NCBI RefSeq assembly: GCF_024029355.1
Contig: NZ_CP097117.1
Location: forward strand, 930,001 to 994,000
DNA from: Fructilactobacillus cliffordii
GTDB taxonomy: Bacteria; Bacillota; Bacilli; Lactobacillales; Lactobacillaceae
Reading direction: 5' to 3'
DNA length: 64,000 bases
The notes under the pieces are model-generated. The model saw only the letters and a list, made by a program, of their open reading frames with translations. It had not been told where the DNA came from and searched no databases. Each line of letters opens with the position of its first letter. The stretch's first letter is position 1. A program made the translations under genes and the position numbers. Positions 16,277-28,652 of this stretch are shown here, in pieces.

Positions 16277-17710
16277 ATGAATAAAATTTGGGAACGGATT
16301 ACCCGGAAGGCATCTGCCCAAGGCTTGTTAGATCAAGATTCTCGCCTCGAACCCCATATGACAACGAAGGATTTGCTGGGGTTGGGACTAGGAATGGTGG
16401 TTGGAACCGCTATCTTTACTCTACCTGGAATTGTGGCAGCGGAACATACGGGGCCTGCGGTAGCTTTAGCCTTCCTCGTCGGCGGAATTGGTGCGGGACT
16501 CGCAGCGTTAGCCTATGCCGAAATGGCAGCGACGTTACCGGTGGCCGGATCGGCCTTTTCCTGGATTAGCGTGTTGTTTGGCGAAGGGTTTGGCTGGATT
16601 GCCGGGTGGCTAATGTTATCCGAATACTTTTTGGCAATTACCTTTGTGGCATCCGGATGGTCAGCTTACGTCCAGGGTTTTTTAGGGGAGTTTGGGATTC
16701 ACCTCCCGTCGTACCTAGCCTCAGGGTATAACCCGAAAACAGGTGGGGTCTTTGACCTTTTTGCCGCGCTTTCGATTATCTTAGTTAGTCTGCTGTTAAG
16801 CCGCAAAATGGCGGGGGTTAACAGGTTAGAAAATGTGCTAGTAATTCTTAAGGTGGCTGTGGTTGTGATGTTCATTGTGGTCGGATTGACTGCCATTCAC
16901 CCCGCTAACTATCATCCGTTTATTCCGGCTCACCGTCCAGGCACGGCCTTTGGAGGCTTTACCGGAATCTTAGCCGGAGCAGCGCAGGTCTTTGTGGCCT
17001 ACGGAGGCTTTGACGTGATTGCATCGAATACTGCGGAAACCAAGGATCCCGGTAAGAACATGCCCCGCGGGATTCTAGGGACGTTAATCATCGGGAGTCT
17101 GTTGTTTGTGGGCGTTTCCCTGGTCCTCGTCGGAATGTTCAAGTACAGCACTTACGCTGGCAATGCCGAACCGTCGGCCTGGGCCTTGCGGCAAACGGGG
17201 CATCTGTTGACTGCTAACTTACTCTCGTTAGTGGCCATTGTGGGAATCTTTGCCTCACTAATTGGAACTCAATTAGCCAGTTCGCGGTTAGTGTATGCCT
17301 TTGGACGGGACGGCTTACTGCCCCGGAAATTAGGACGCGTAAACAAAAAACACAACCCGGCAAACGCCCTCTTAGTGGTTACCATTGCCGCCGTGTTGGT
17401 TGGGGCAATGCTACCGTTCACGTTCCTGGCTAACTTGGTTTCTGCTGGAACCTTAATTTCCTTTATGTTCGTTTCACTAGGAATCTACGCGCTTCGGCCG
17501 CGGGAAGGTAAGGATTTACCGGTTCCGAAGTTCCGGATGCCATTATATCCGGTACTTCCTGCCTTGTCAGCGCTAGTTTCGTTTGTGATTTTTTGGGAAT
17601 TAAGTAATGACGCTAAGTTATTGACGCTAGCCTGGTTCGTCATTGGATTGTTAATCTACATTTTTTACGGCGCTCGTCATTCGAAAACGGCAGACAGTCA
17701 ATCTGAGTAA
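16277..17710 (+). CDS. APC-family amino acid permease
   Basis: A 477-aa transporter with about 12 membrane helices. The first helix carries the APC substrate motif GLGLGMVVGTAIFTLPG; AYAEMAATLPVAGSAFSW (helix 3) and FVAYGGFDVIASNTAETKDP (before helix 7) are typical of the cationic amino acid transporter (YfnA-like) branch. The exact substrate cannot be assigned. The ribosome binding site is TAAGGAGG. A TATAAT -10 lies about 45 bases upstream, with a poor -35. azlCD starts 15 bases later, so the three genes probably form an amino acid transport operon. Confidence 0.88.
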   Translation: MNKIWERITRKASAQGLLDQDSRLEPHMTTKDLLGLGLGMVVGTAIFTLPGIVAAEHTGPAVALAFLVGGIGAGLAALAYAEMAATLPVAGSAFSWISVLFGEGFGWIAGWLMLSEYFLAITFVASGWSAYVQGFLGEFGIHLPSYLASGYNPKTGGVFDLFAALSIILVSLLLSRKMAGVNRLENVLVILKVAVVVMFIVVGLTAIHPANYHPFIPAHRPGTAFGGFTGILAGAAQVFVAYGGFDVIASNTAETKDPGKNMPRGILGTLIIGSLLFVGVSLVLVGMFKYSTYAGNAEPSAWALRQTGHLLTANLLSLVAIVGIFASLIGTQLASSRLVYAFGRDGLLPRKLGRVNKKHNPANALLVVTIAAVLVGAMLPFTFLANLVSAGTLISFMFVSLGIYALRPREGKDLPVPKFRMPLYPVLPALSALVSFVIFWELSNDAKLLTLAWFVIGLLIYIFYGARHSKTADSQSE

Positions 17711-17725
17711 GGAGGGGTCTAGTTC

Positions 17726-18433
17726 GTGAAGAATGATTTGAGTGCTCGGGCGGGATTTAAGGATACAATTCCGACCCTTTCCGGTTACATTGGCGTGGGT
17801 CTGGCATTTGGGATTGTTGCCAAAGCAGCCGGTCTCAACGTCTTAATGATTACGCTAATGTCAGCCATTACGTATTCAGGAGCGGCTCAGTTTGTGATTG
17901 TCAGCATGTTGTTAGCGGGAAGTTCATTTTCTGCCATCGTGCTCTCGGTCTTTTTACTGTCGGCCCGGATGTTACTGATGGGGATGACAGTGGCGCCGTT
18001 CATGAAAAAGGAATCGTTATTTCGCAACGTTATCATTGGTTCATTGCTGACTGATGAAACCTTTGCCTTGAGTATGAACAAGTTAAATTACACTAACCGC
18101 CAGTTATCCTTTGATTGGCTCAATACCTCCAACCTGGTGGCGTATCTAACTTGGATCATTTCTTCTGGAATTGGGGGAGCGTTAGGCAGTTTGGTTCCCA
18201 ATCCCAATCAATTTGGGCTGGACTTTGCCTTCATCGCGATGTTTATTGGGTTATTATACCTGCAAGTGGCGGCAGATCGAACTATTGATCGCCGGCTTCA
18301 AGTTATCATGATTCTGATTACGCTGGTCTTAGTCTACGTTGGAATGATTTTTGTCCCGAGCAACTTGTTGTTAATTCTAGTGACCTTGATTGGGTGCGGA
18401 TTGGGGGTGTTGTTGAAACATGCTTTCTTTTAA
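17726..18433 (+). CDS. azlC: AzlC-family branched-chain amino acid exporter, large subunit
   Basis: A 235-aa membrane protein of the AzlC/YgaZ family, shown by IPTLSGYIGVGLAFGIVAK, TYSGAAQFVIVSMLL and the SLLTDETFAL motif. It probably exports branched-chain amino acids together with AzlD. It starts with GTG, preceded by AAGGAGGGG. Its end overlaps the AzlD start by 14 bases, as is usual for this pair. Confidence 0.92.
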   Translation: MKNDLSARAGFKDTIPTLSGYIGVGLAFGIVAKAAGLNVLMITLMSAITYSGAAQFVIVSMLLAGSSFSAIVLSVFLLSARMLLMGMTVAPFMKKESLFRNVIIGSLLTDETFALSMNKLNYTNRQLSFDWLNTSNLVAYLTWIISSGIGGALGSLVPNPNQFGLDFAFIAMFIGLLYLQVAADRTIDRRLQVIMILITLVLVYVGMIFVPSNLLLILVTLIGCGLGVLLKHAFF

Positions 18434-18746
18434 ATTTGTCCTGCTGGTTATCATTGGCTGTGGAGTGGTGACCTGGCTGAATCGGGTTATTCCATTTTTA
18501 CTGTTAAAACGGTTTGAACTACCGATGGCAGCGGTCGAATTCCTCAGTTTTGTCCCGGTGGTGATTATGGCGGCCCTCTGGTTTACTGGTTTATTTCACC
18601 AACACCTCGGGCAGCTGCCGACTTTGGACTGGCAAAATCTGGTAGTCTCCGTGCCCACGGTGATTTCAGCCGTTGTTAGTAAAAACTTGTTGGTCATTGT
18701 AGCAGTGGGCATTGTTTCCCTGGCCATAATTCGGTTCGTAGTTTAA
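18420..18746 (+). CDS. azlD: AzlD-family small subunit
   Basis: A 108-aa membrane protein with three or four helices. The TWLNRVIPFLLLKRF motif followed by FLSFVPVVIMAAL and a late PTVISAVVSKNLLVIVAVG are characteristic of AzlD/YgaH. The reading frame starts inside azlC, implying translational coupling and a two-subunit complex. Confidence 0.9.
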   Translation: MLSFKFVLLVIIGCGVVTWLNRVIPFLLLKRFELPMAAVEFLSFVPVVIMAALWFTGLFHQHLGQLPTLDWQNLVVSVPTVISAVVSKNLLVIVAVGIVSLAIIRFVV

Positions 18747-18762
18747 TTTATTAATTACTAAC

Positions 18763-18806
18763 AAAAAATAACTCCGAAAGTCAATCAACTTTCGGAGTTA
18801 TTTTTT
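18763..18806. terminator. Bidirectional terminator after azlD
   Basis: AAAAAATAACTCCGAAAG pairs with CTTTCGGAGTTATTTTTT, a near-perfect 18-bp stem with A and T runs for both convergent transcripts. Confidence 0.9.
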
Positions 18807-18809
18807 GGT

Positions 18810-18989
18810 CTAGAAGATTAACGTACACCAGCCAAGCACTAGCAACAGCAAGATGATCAGCAGGATCACCAGCCTGGTGACTTGCGTTTGGGGATGATGC
18901 ATTAGGACCCAAATTAAGGCTGCCATCGTTACTAATAGAGCCGTGCTGATCATGATAATTAATTTCCACATTACTGCCGTAGTTCCCAT
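18810..18989 (-). CDS. Small two-helix membrane protein (59 aa)
   Basis: Translated by hand from ATG 18989 to TAG 18810: it opens MGTTAVMWKLIIMISTALL and ends VLGWCTLIF. Two hydrophobic helices are separated by the polar linker HHPQTQVTR. The ribosome binding site AGGAG overlaps the stop codon of the upstream GNAT gene, 11 bases before the ATG, so translation is probably coupled. A strong terminator lies immediately downstream, which supports a real gene end. A 62-residue frame overlapping it on the same strand is polar and looks spurious. I do not recognise a family. Confidence 0.65.
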   Translation of the reverse strand: MGTTAVMWKLIIMISTALLVTMAALIWVLMHHPQTQVTRLVILLIILLLLVLGWCTLIF

Positions 18990-19001
18990 GGCTTGATTCT
19001 C

Positions 19002-19526
19002 CTAGTGTATTTCGATTTGGTAAGCAAATCGGTCGTCTTCTTCAATCTTGGTTCGGATGATGCCCCGTTTGGTGAAGCCACTGTTTACGATGATGTGTTG
19101 CATTCCTTTATTTTTCGGATGAGTGTCGATTCTGACATCTTTGAAGCCGAGTAGTCCGGAAATGGTGAGCAGACCACTAATTAATTTGTAAGCAAGTCCT
19201 TGGCCCCGATAGTTATTAGAAACAGCAACCCGATGAATGGCAGAGTAGTGGGCTTCTGAACCGTGTTCCCATTCTCCTTCTTCCATTTCAAGGTAGTCTG
19301 GGTCAATTCCCAGGTGGAGGGTGGCGGAACCAGCCACTTTACCATCGACTTCTAAGACGTAGGCAATTCCGTTGTCGACGTCGCGCTTTATGTCGTCGCG
19401 CGAAGGATATGATCCCTGCCACTGGTCAATTCCTTGTTCCTTCAGGAAATATCTTCCAGCGTTAATGATGTCGCTGATCGCATCCAAATCCTTTTCAGTT
19501 GCTTTACGAACGTAAATACAAGTCAT
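19002..19526 (-). CDS. GNAT-family N-acetyltransferase
   Basis: A 174-aa GNAT protein. The ATG at 19526 lies 9 bases from AAGGGAG and is preferred over the in-frame TTG at 19532. It opens IYVRKATEKDLDAISDIIN, and NNYRGQGLAYKLISGLL near residue 110 is the acetyl-CoA-binding motif; DTHPKNKGMQHII and GFTKRGI complete the fold. The substrate is unknown. A 59-aa membrane protein gene follows at once. Confidence 0.85.
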   Translation of the reverse strand: MTCIYVRKATEKDLDAISDIINAGRYFLKEQGIDQWQGSYPSRDDIKRDVDNGIAYVLEVDGKVAGSATLHLGIDPDYLEMEEGEWEHGSEAHYSAIHRVAVSNNYRGQGLAYKLISGLLTISGLLGFKDVRIDTHPKNKGMQHIIVNSGFTKRGIIRTKIEEDDRFAYQIEIH

Positions 19527-19596
19527 AATCAAACACTCCCTTACTATTTTTAAGTCAACGATTTTCCATTATAAAGAATTGCGGTGACAATGACAA

Positions 19597-20787
19597 CTAC
19601 GATTGTACCGTTGGGAGGTGCAGACTAAATGCCATTGCCATGCCACCTCCGATGCAGAGGGTTGCCAAACCACGCTGTTGGTTAGTTCGTTGTAAGTTAT
19701 GAATCAAGGTGGTGAGAATGCGAGCTCCTGAATCTCCGAGTGGGTGACCGAGGGCAATTGCTCCCCCAGAAACGTTAAGTTTGTCAGGATCAATCTTTAA
19801 ATCACGAGCAACGGCCACGCTTTGGGAGGCAAAAGCTTCGTTGAGTTCGACTAAATCAAAGTCATTTATGTCAGCATCCGTTTTGTCGAGAAGCTTGTGA
19901 ACGGCATAGAAGGGCGCGTAACCCATAATTTGGGGATCACATCCGGCTTCGGCGTAATCATCAAGGATCGCTAATGGGGTGAGGTCCAGCCCATCTGCTC
20001 GCTCAGCTGACATTAAAAGCAGGGCAGAGGCACCATCATTGAGGCTGGCTGCATTCCCGGCAGTGACAGTTCCTTTATTAGCAAAAGCAGGCCGGAGCTT
20101 ACCTAGTTTGTCGAGGCTAGTATCGGTCCGAATTGTTTCATCAGTTGTAATGGTCACGTCCTCTTTTTTATGGTGAATCGTAACGGGAACGATTTCTGCA
20201 GCAAAAGTTTGGTCCGCAGTCGCTTGAGCTGCTTGTTGGTGGGAGCGCAGAGCAAATTGATCCTGTTCTGATCGAGAAACGTGGAAACGTTCGGCAACCG
20301 TTTCGGCCGTCGTTCCCATTGGCTGATGACTATCAGCATCGTTGAGACCATCACTTTCGATGCTGTCTTCGAGGGTGAAGCCCCCGAACTGATGGCCCCC
20401 GCGGACTTGCCGGTTGAGGTAGGGAGCATTGGACATACTTTCCGTTCCACCGACAATGACAACGTCGCAATCGCCAGTTTGAATCGCAGTTTGTCCCATT
20501 CGAACGGCCTTCATCCCTGAACCACAAACCTGATTGATGGTACAGGCGGTACTGCTAGCAGGAATCCCACTGTTTAGTTCAATTTGACGCGCCACGTTTT
20601 GGCCCCCGCCGGCTTGAATCACGTTACCAAAGATGACTTGGTCAATTTGATTGGCTGCAAGTCCACTATCTGCCAAAACGGCTTTGGTAACAATTGTTCC
20701 TAGTTCAACGGAGGTCAGCTGACTGAGTTGGCCGTTAATCTTGCCAATTGGGGTTCGTTTGGCGCTAATCACTGCAACTTGTTTCAT
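19597..20787 (-). CDS. Acetyl-CoA C-acetyltransferase (thiolase)
   Basis: A 396-aa biosynthetic-type thiolase that condenses two acetyl-CoA to acetoacetyl-CoA, the usual first step of the mevalonate route in lactic acid bacteria. The nucleophile Cys88 lies in INQVCGSGMKA; His348 in GHPLGDSGAR and Cys378 in LCIGGGMA complete the catalytic set. HMG-CoA synthase and reductase genes are not in the window. It is monocistronic, with its own ribosome binding site (AAGGAGTGAG). Confidence 0.93.
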   Translation of the reverse strand: MKQVAVISAKRTPIGKINGQLSQLTSVELGTIVTKAVLADSGLAANQIDQVIFGNVIQAGGGQNVARQIELNSGIPASSTACTINQVCGSGMKAVRMGQTAIQTGDCDVVIVGGTESMSNAPYLNRQVRGGHQFGGFTLEDSIESDGLNDADSHQPMGTTAETVAERFHVSRSEQDQFALRSHQQAAQATADQTFAAEIVPVTIHHKKEDVTITTDETIRTDTSLDKLGKLRPAFANKGTVTAGNAASLNDGASALLLMSAERADGLDLTPLAILDDYAEAGCDPQIMGYAPFYAVHKLLDKTDADINDFDLVELNEAFASQSVAVARDLKIDPDKLNVSGGAIALGHPLGDSGARILTTLIHNLQRTNQQRGLATLCIGGGMAMAFSLHLPTVQS

Positions 20788-20884
20788 AATCTCTCACTCC
20801 TTGGTTGAATGAATTTGGGGATTAGCTATGTTATCGAGAGCACTTTTGATAGTATAATTGATGAGACGAAAGGATGATAGTTAT

Positions 20885-21424
20885 ATGGATAAAATGGAAC
20901 AATTTCAAGCGGTTGGCAAAGAAATTGACCAGTGGCTGGAACAAATTATGCAAGAACCAGACGTTGCGCAGTTAAACCCGGCACAACAACAAGATTTAGC
21001 TACTATTATTGATAGCTTTGTGGAAATTGCGGTCGTCGGATTAGGCAAACAACCGGAGCAATGGGATGATCAATTGGTGGGTGAGGTAATGTTCTCCCGG
21101 TTTGTCGTTTTATTAGAAAAAGACGATCAGACTCAGAAACTGTATGATTTGATTCCTTTCGCTTTGAAAAAGTTATTTGGTTATTTGGGTGCCCAAAAAA
21201 AGTTGCCCAATGCTTCGCATCTGACTGATTGGGTTAACATTAACGCGAAGGGTTTACAGTCTTTGTACAATCCTAAGTTCGATGATTTTTACCGGGACTT
21301 AGTTGCCGCCATGCGGCGTGAAGGAATTGATGTGAAAGACCATCAGGCCGTGGATGACTTTACTAAATTATATCTAAAACAGCATCCACAGGCAGGAATT
21401 GAACTTTATACAGATCAAGATTAG
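20885..21424 (+). CDS. Conserved hypothetical helical protein
   Basis: A 179-aa acidic, Gln-rich, soluble, mostly helical protein with no signal peptide or membrane helix. The start at 20885 (MDKMEQFQAV) follows GAAAGGATG; the longer frame to 20858 lacks such a site. I recognise no motif. It ends just before the promoters of the first rRNA operon, and no terminator separates them, so read-through into the rRNA leader is possible. Confidence 0.75.
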   Translation: MDKMEQFQAVGKEIDQWLEQIMQEPDVAQLNPAQQQDLATIIDSFVEIAVVGLGKQPEQWDDQLVGEVMFSRFVVLLEKDDQTQKLYDLIPFALKKLFGYLGAQKKLPNASHLTDWVNINAKGLQSLYNPKFDDFYRDLVAAMRREGIDVKDHQAVDDFTKLYLKQHPQAGIELYTDQD

Positions 21425-21453
21425 TGAAATTTGACTTAATTTGACCAAAATGG

Positions 21454-21568
21454 TTGACATTGGTCGCTTAGCCTGATATATTAATTCCTGTTGCTAATTA
21501 AGCAATGTTCATCAAGCTGATTTAATTAAATTAAGTCCTTGACTTGATTGGCTAAAACGTGCTATGAT
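21454..21568 (+). promoter_or_regulatory. Tandem rRNA promoters P1 and P2 (operon 1)
   Basis: P1: TTGACA (21454-21459), 17-base spacer, TATATT (21477-21482). P2: TTGACT (21539-21544), 18-base spacer, TATGAT (21563-21568). Double promoters are usual for rRNA operons. Confidence 0.85.
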
Positions 21569-21598
21569 AATTAAGTTGTCAAGTAATTGATGACCGGG

Positions 21599-21614
21599 TA
21601 GTTCTTTGAAAACT
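21599..21614 (+). promoter_or_regulatory. boxA-like antitermination site, leader (operon 1)
   Basis: TAGTTCTTTGAAAACT resembles the Gram-positive rRNA boxA. The identical 16 bases recur in the 16S-23S spacer at 23382-23397, as expected for Nus-dependent antitermination. Confidence 0.7.
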
Positions 21615-21735
21615 GAACAAGATTTTGATTACAAAAAGTGTAAGGAATTTTTAAACTAGCGTTTAAAAATTAAACATTTGCGAAGTCAATTCGCTTAAGA
21701 AACAAATAATAAAGTAGAGCTAGTAAAGTTCTCAT

Positions 21736-26441
<4,706 letters not shown>

Positions 26442-26511
26442 GGAAAGCACAATGGTAGAATCGGAAGAAAATAATATTAGCTAGTTTTGAGGGAACGAAG
26501 TTCACTCAGAG

Positions 26512-26628
26512 TGTGGTGGCGATAGCCTAAAGGATACACCTGTTCCCATGCCGAACACAGCAGTTAAGCTTTAGCACGCCAAAAGTAGTTGGGGGATCGC
26601 CCCCTGCGAGGATAGGACGTTGCCACGC
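26512..26628 (+). rRNA. rrf: 5S ribosomal RNA (copy 1)
   Basis: A 117-base 5S RNA from TGTGGTGGCGATAGC to GACGTTGCCACGC, 70 bases after 23S, with the conserved CCCATGCCGAACACAG. Confidence 0.95.
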
Positions 26629-26633
26629 GCGGT

Positions 26634-26672
26634 AAAGGCACTTTCGAAGCAATTCGAAGGTGCCTTTTTTTG
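26634..26672 (+). terminator. Terminator of rRNA operon 1
   Basis: AAAGGCACTTTCGAA pairs with TTCGAAGGTGCCTTT, followed by TTTTT. There is no tRNA cluster between the 5S gene and this hairpin. Confidence 0.9.
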
Positions 26673-26905
26673 TGCACAATATTACTGGGGTAATTTCAAA
26701 AGCTTGGCATTAATAGAAATAATTATTTATCACGAAATAAGGCAAAATTGATGGTTAAATCAAGTAAACAGCAGATTCTTCTCATATACTAATTAATTTA
26801 GCAAAACTATTAGCAATGCAATTAATTGACTATTAGTAAGTGCTATGCTTAAATTGGCTATAATTGTAAATTTTTCATTAATTTTAAAAAGGGGGAGAAT
26901 TACAA

Positions 26906-27766
26906 ATGAAAAAAGCGTGGAAATGGATTATCGGAATTGCCGTTGTGGCGGTCATCGCTGGCTTAGGTTTTTATCAATTTGGGGGACATAGCAACCAACA
27001 AAAAACGGTTACCATCGGTTCATATGGTCCTGATACCCAGGTCTGGGAATACATTGCCAAGTTACCAGAAACCAAGAAAGCTGGGATTAATTTGCAGGTG
27101 AAGGATTTCTCTGATGGAGTTAGCTTGAATAAGGCTACGATTCAAGGACAAGTGGACGTGAATGCCTTCCAAATGGAAAGTTACTTGAAGTACTTTAACG
27201 AACACAGTAACAAGGGTAAACTGGCTATTTTAGGAACCACCTACTTGGAGCCCATGGGAATTTACTCTCGGCAGTACAAATCAGTGAAGGAAATTCCGAA
27301 CGGAGCAACGATTGCGATTTCAAATAATCCAGCCAACACATCTCGGAGCTTGAAGCTCTTACAAAGTGCGGGTTTAATCACCTTGAAGGGTGAACCAAAA
27401 GCTGGTTTGTACAGCTTACAGAACGTTGGCGAAAATCGGAAAGATTTGAAGTTCCAAGAAGTTGATGATCACACCGGCCCTCGTTTATTACAAGATAAAA
27501 ACGTGGCAGCGGTCTTAATTGGAAACACGATGGCGTTACAAAGTCATTTAAACGTGAAAAAAGATGCCATTTACCACGAAAAATTGGATCAATCAACGAA
27601 GGGTAACATTAACGTGATTGCCACGGCCGAAAAGAACAAAAACAAGCCGGAATACAAGAAGTTAGTGAAGTTATACCACAGTAAAGCCGCCCAACGTTAC
27701 ATCGAAAAGAAGTTCTCTGGAACTAAGATTGACGTTGATAAACCAGTTAGCTACTTTGATAATTAG
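26906..27766 (+). CDS. MetQ/NlpA-type substrate-binding protein, stand-alone
   Basis: A 286-aa NlpA-family binding protein: KTVTIGSYGPDTQVWEYIA, DVNAFQMESYLKYFN and GATIAISNNPANTSRSLKLL are the family signature. MetQ relatives bind methionine or small dipeptides and feed an ABC importer, but no permease or ATPase gene is adjacent. The N-terminal helix (WIIGIAVVAVIAGLGFYQFG) has no lipobox Cys, so membrane anchoring must be by an uncleaved helix. The ribosome binding site is AAAGGGGGAG. A class I amidotransferase gene follows after 12 bases, suggesting peptide or glutamyl-compound scavenging. The MetN/MetI proteins at 46-48 kb could energise it. Confidence 0.85.
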   Translation: MKKAWKWIIGIAVVAVIAGLGFYQFGGHSNQQKTVTIGSYGPDTQVWEYIAKLPETKKAGINLQVKDFSDGVSLNKATIQGQVDVNAFQMESYLKYFNEHSNKGKLAILGTTYLEPMGIYSRQYKSVKEIPNGATIAISNNPANTSRSLKLLQSAGLITLKGEPKAGLYSLQNVGENRKDLKFQEVDDHTGPRLLQDKNVAAVLIGNTMALQSHLNVKKDAIYHEKLDQSTKGNINVIATAEKNKNKPEYKKLVKLYHSKAAQRYIEKKFSGTKIDVDKPVSYFDN

Positions 27767-27778
27767 GGGGTTGTTAGT

Positions 27779-28504
27779 GTGAAAGTTGGAATTGCGGCCA
27801 ATATTAATCGCATTAAAACCGATAACTTTAACCTTGATTATGCTAATTACACGGCTCGCGTTTTTATTGACGTTTTGCGGAAACACGATGTCGTTCCTGT
27901 GATCATCCCGATGGCTAGTCCCGAAATGATTCCCGATTACGTTGATATAATTGACGGACTAATTATTCCAGGAGGACAAGACGTGCACCCGCAACTCTTT
28001 TCCGAAAATTCTGTTCAAGCAGATGAAGCTCATTATCTCCCGCATGATCGCTGGGAAATGGGTTTAATTGAAGAAATGATGCGGCAACATAAGCCGATTC
28101 TGGGGATTTGTCGCGGCCTGCAAATCATTAATGTGGCATTAGGCGGTAGTTTGCACCAAGACGTTGCCACTGATTTTCCTAGTTCTGAGATTGAACACGT
28201 GGAATTTAACCAGCCACAGGCGGAAATTCATGAAATTGCGGTTGATACGGACAGCGGCATTGCCCATGCAATGGGGACTAATCCCCAGGTCAACTCCATT
28301 CATCACCAAGCATTGAAACAAGTGGCAGCACCATTACACGTCACTGCTCGTGCTACAGATGGAGTAATTGAAGCAGCTGAAAATGATGATGCAACTGTTG
28401 TTGGAGTTCAATGGCATCCTGAGTTAATGTGGGAGGTTGACCATCGCGATGAACAACTCTTTTTAGACTTCTTTGCTCGGATTCAAAAACAATTAGAACA
28501 ATAA
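27779..28504 (+). CDS. Class I glutamine amidotransferase-like hydrolase (peptidase C26)
   Basis: A 241-aa protein of the gamma-glutamyl-GABA hydrolase (PuuD-like) family. The nucleophilic elbow GICRGLQIINVALGG carries the Cys near residue 111; the His-Glu pair is in VQWHPELMW. GLIIPGGQDVHP is the usual strand before the elbow. It starts with GTG, 12 bases after the MetQ-like gene, with a GGGGGTTG site, so both are co-transcribed. It probably hydrolyses gamma-glutamyl amides; the true substrate is unknown. Confidence 0.85.
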   Translation: MKVGIAANINRIKTDNFNLDYANYTARVFIDVLRKHDVVPVIIPMASPEMIPDYVDIIDGLIIPGGQDVHPQLFSENSVQADEAHYLPHDRWEMGLIEEMMRQHKPILGICRGLQIINVALGGSLHQDVATDFPSSEIEHVEFNQPQAEIHEIAVDTDSGIAHAMGTNPQVNSIHHQALKQVAAPLHVTARATDGVIEAAENDDATVVGVQWHPELMWEVDHRDEQLFLDFFARIQKQLEQ

Positions 28505-28509
28505 TCAGT

Positions 28510-28547
28510 AAATGTGTCCCGAATTAACGCGGGGTACATTTTTTTAT
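28510..28547 (+). terminator. Terminator after the amidotransferase gene
   Basis: AATGTGTCCCG pairs imperfectly with CGGGGTACATT, followed by a run of T. Confidence 0.65.
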
Positions 28548-28652
28548 TTGGACGATAAAAATTTAATTGTCCTAATTTAAGTTCCTTACATCGCTTGTGA
28601 TTGTTATAATAAAGTTAGTAAATCTGCTAGGCAGAGAAAGGAACCATTTCCA

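Noticed and set aside
18781..18969. 62-codon reverse-strand frame in the same place as the 59-aa membrane protein
   Set aside because: It is polar, has no ribosome binding site and runs into the terminator; the overlapping frame has a clear site and hydrophobic helices.
26677..26905. Possible SAM riboswitch or T-box before the stand-alone MetQ-like gene
   Set aside because: No SAM-box, S-MK or T-box consensus is visible; the stretch is plain AT-rich DNA with a TATAAT-like -10.
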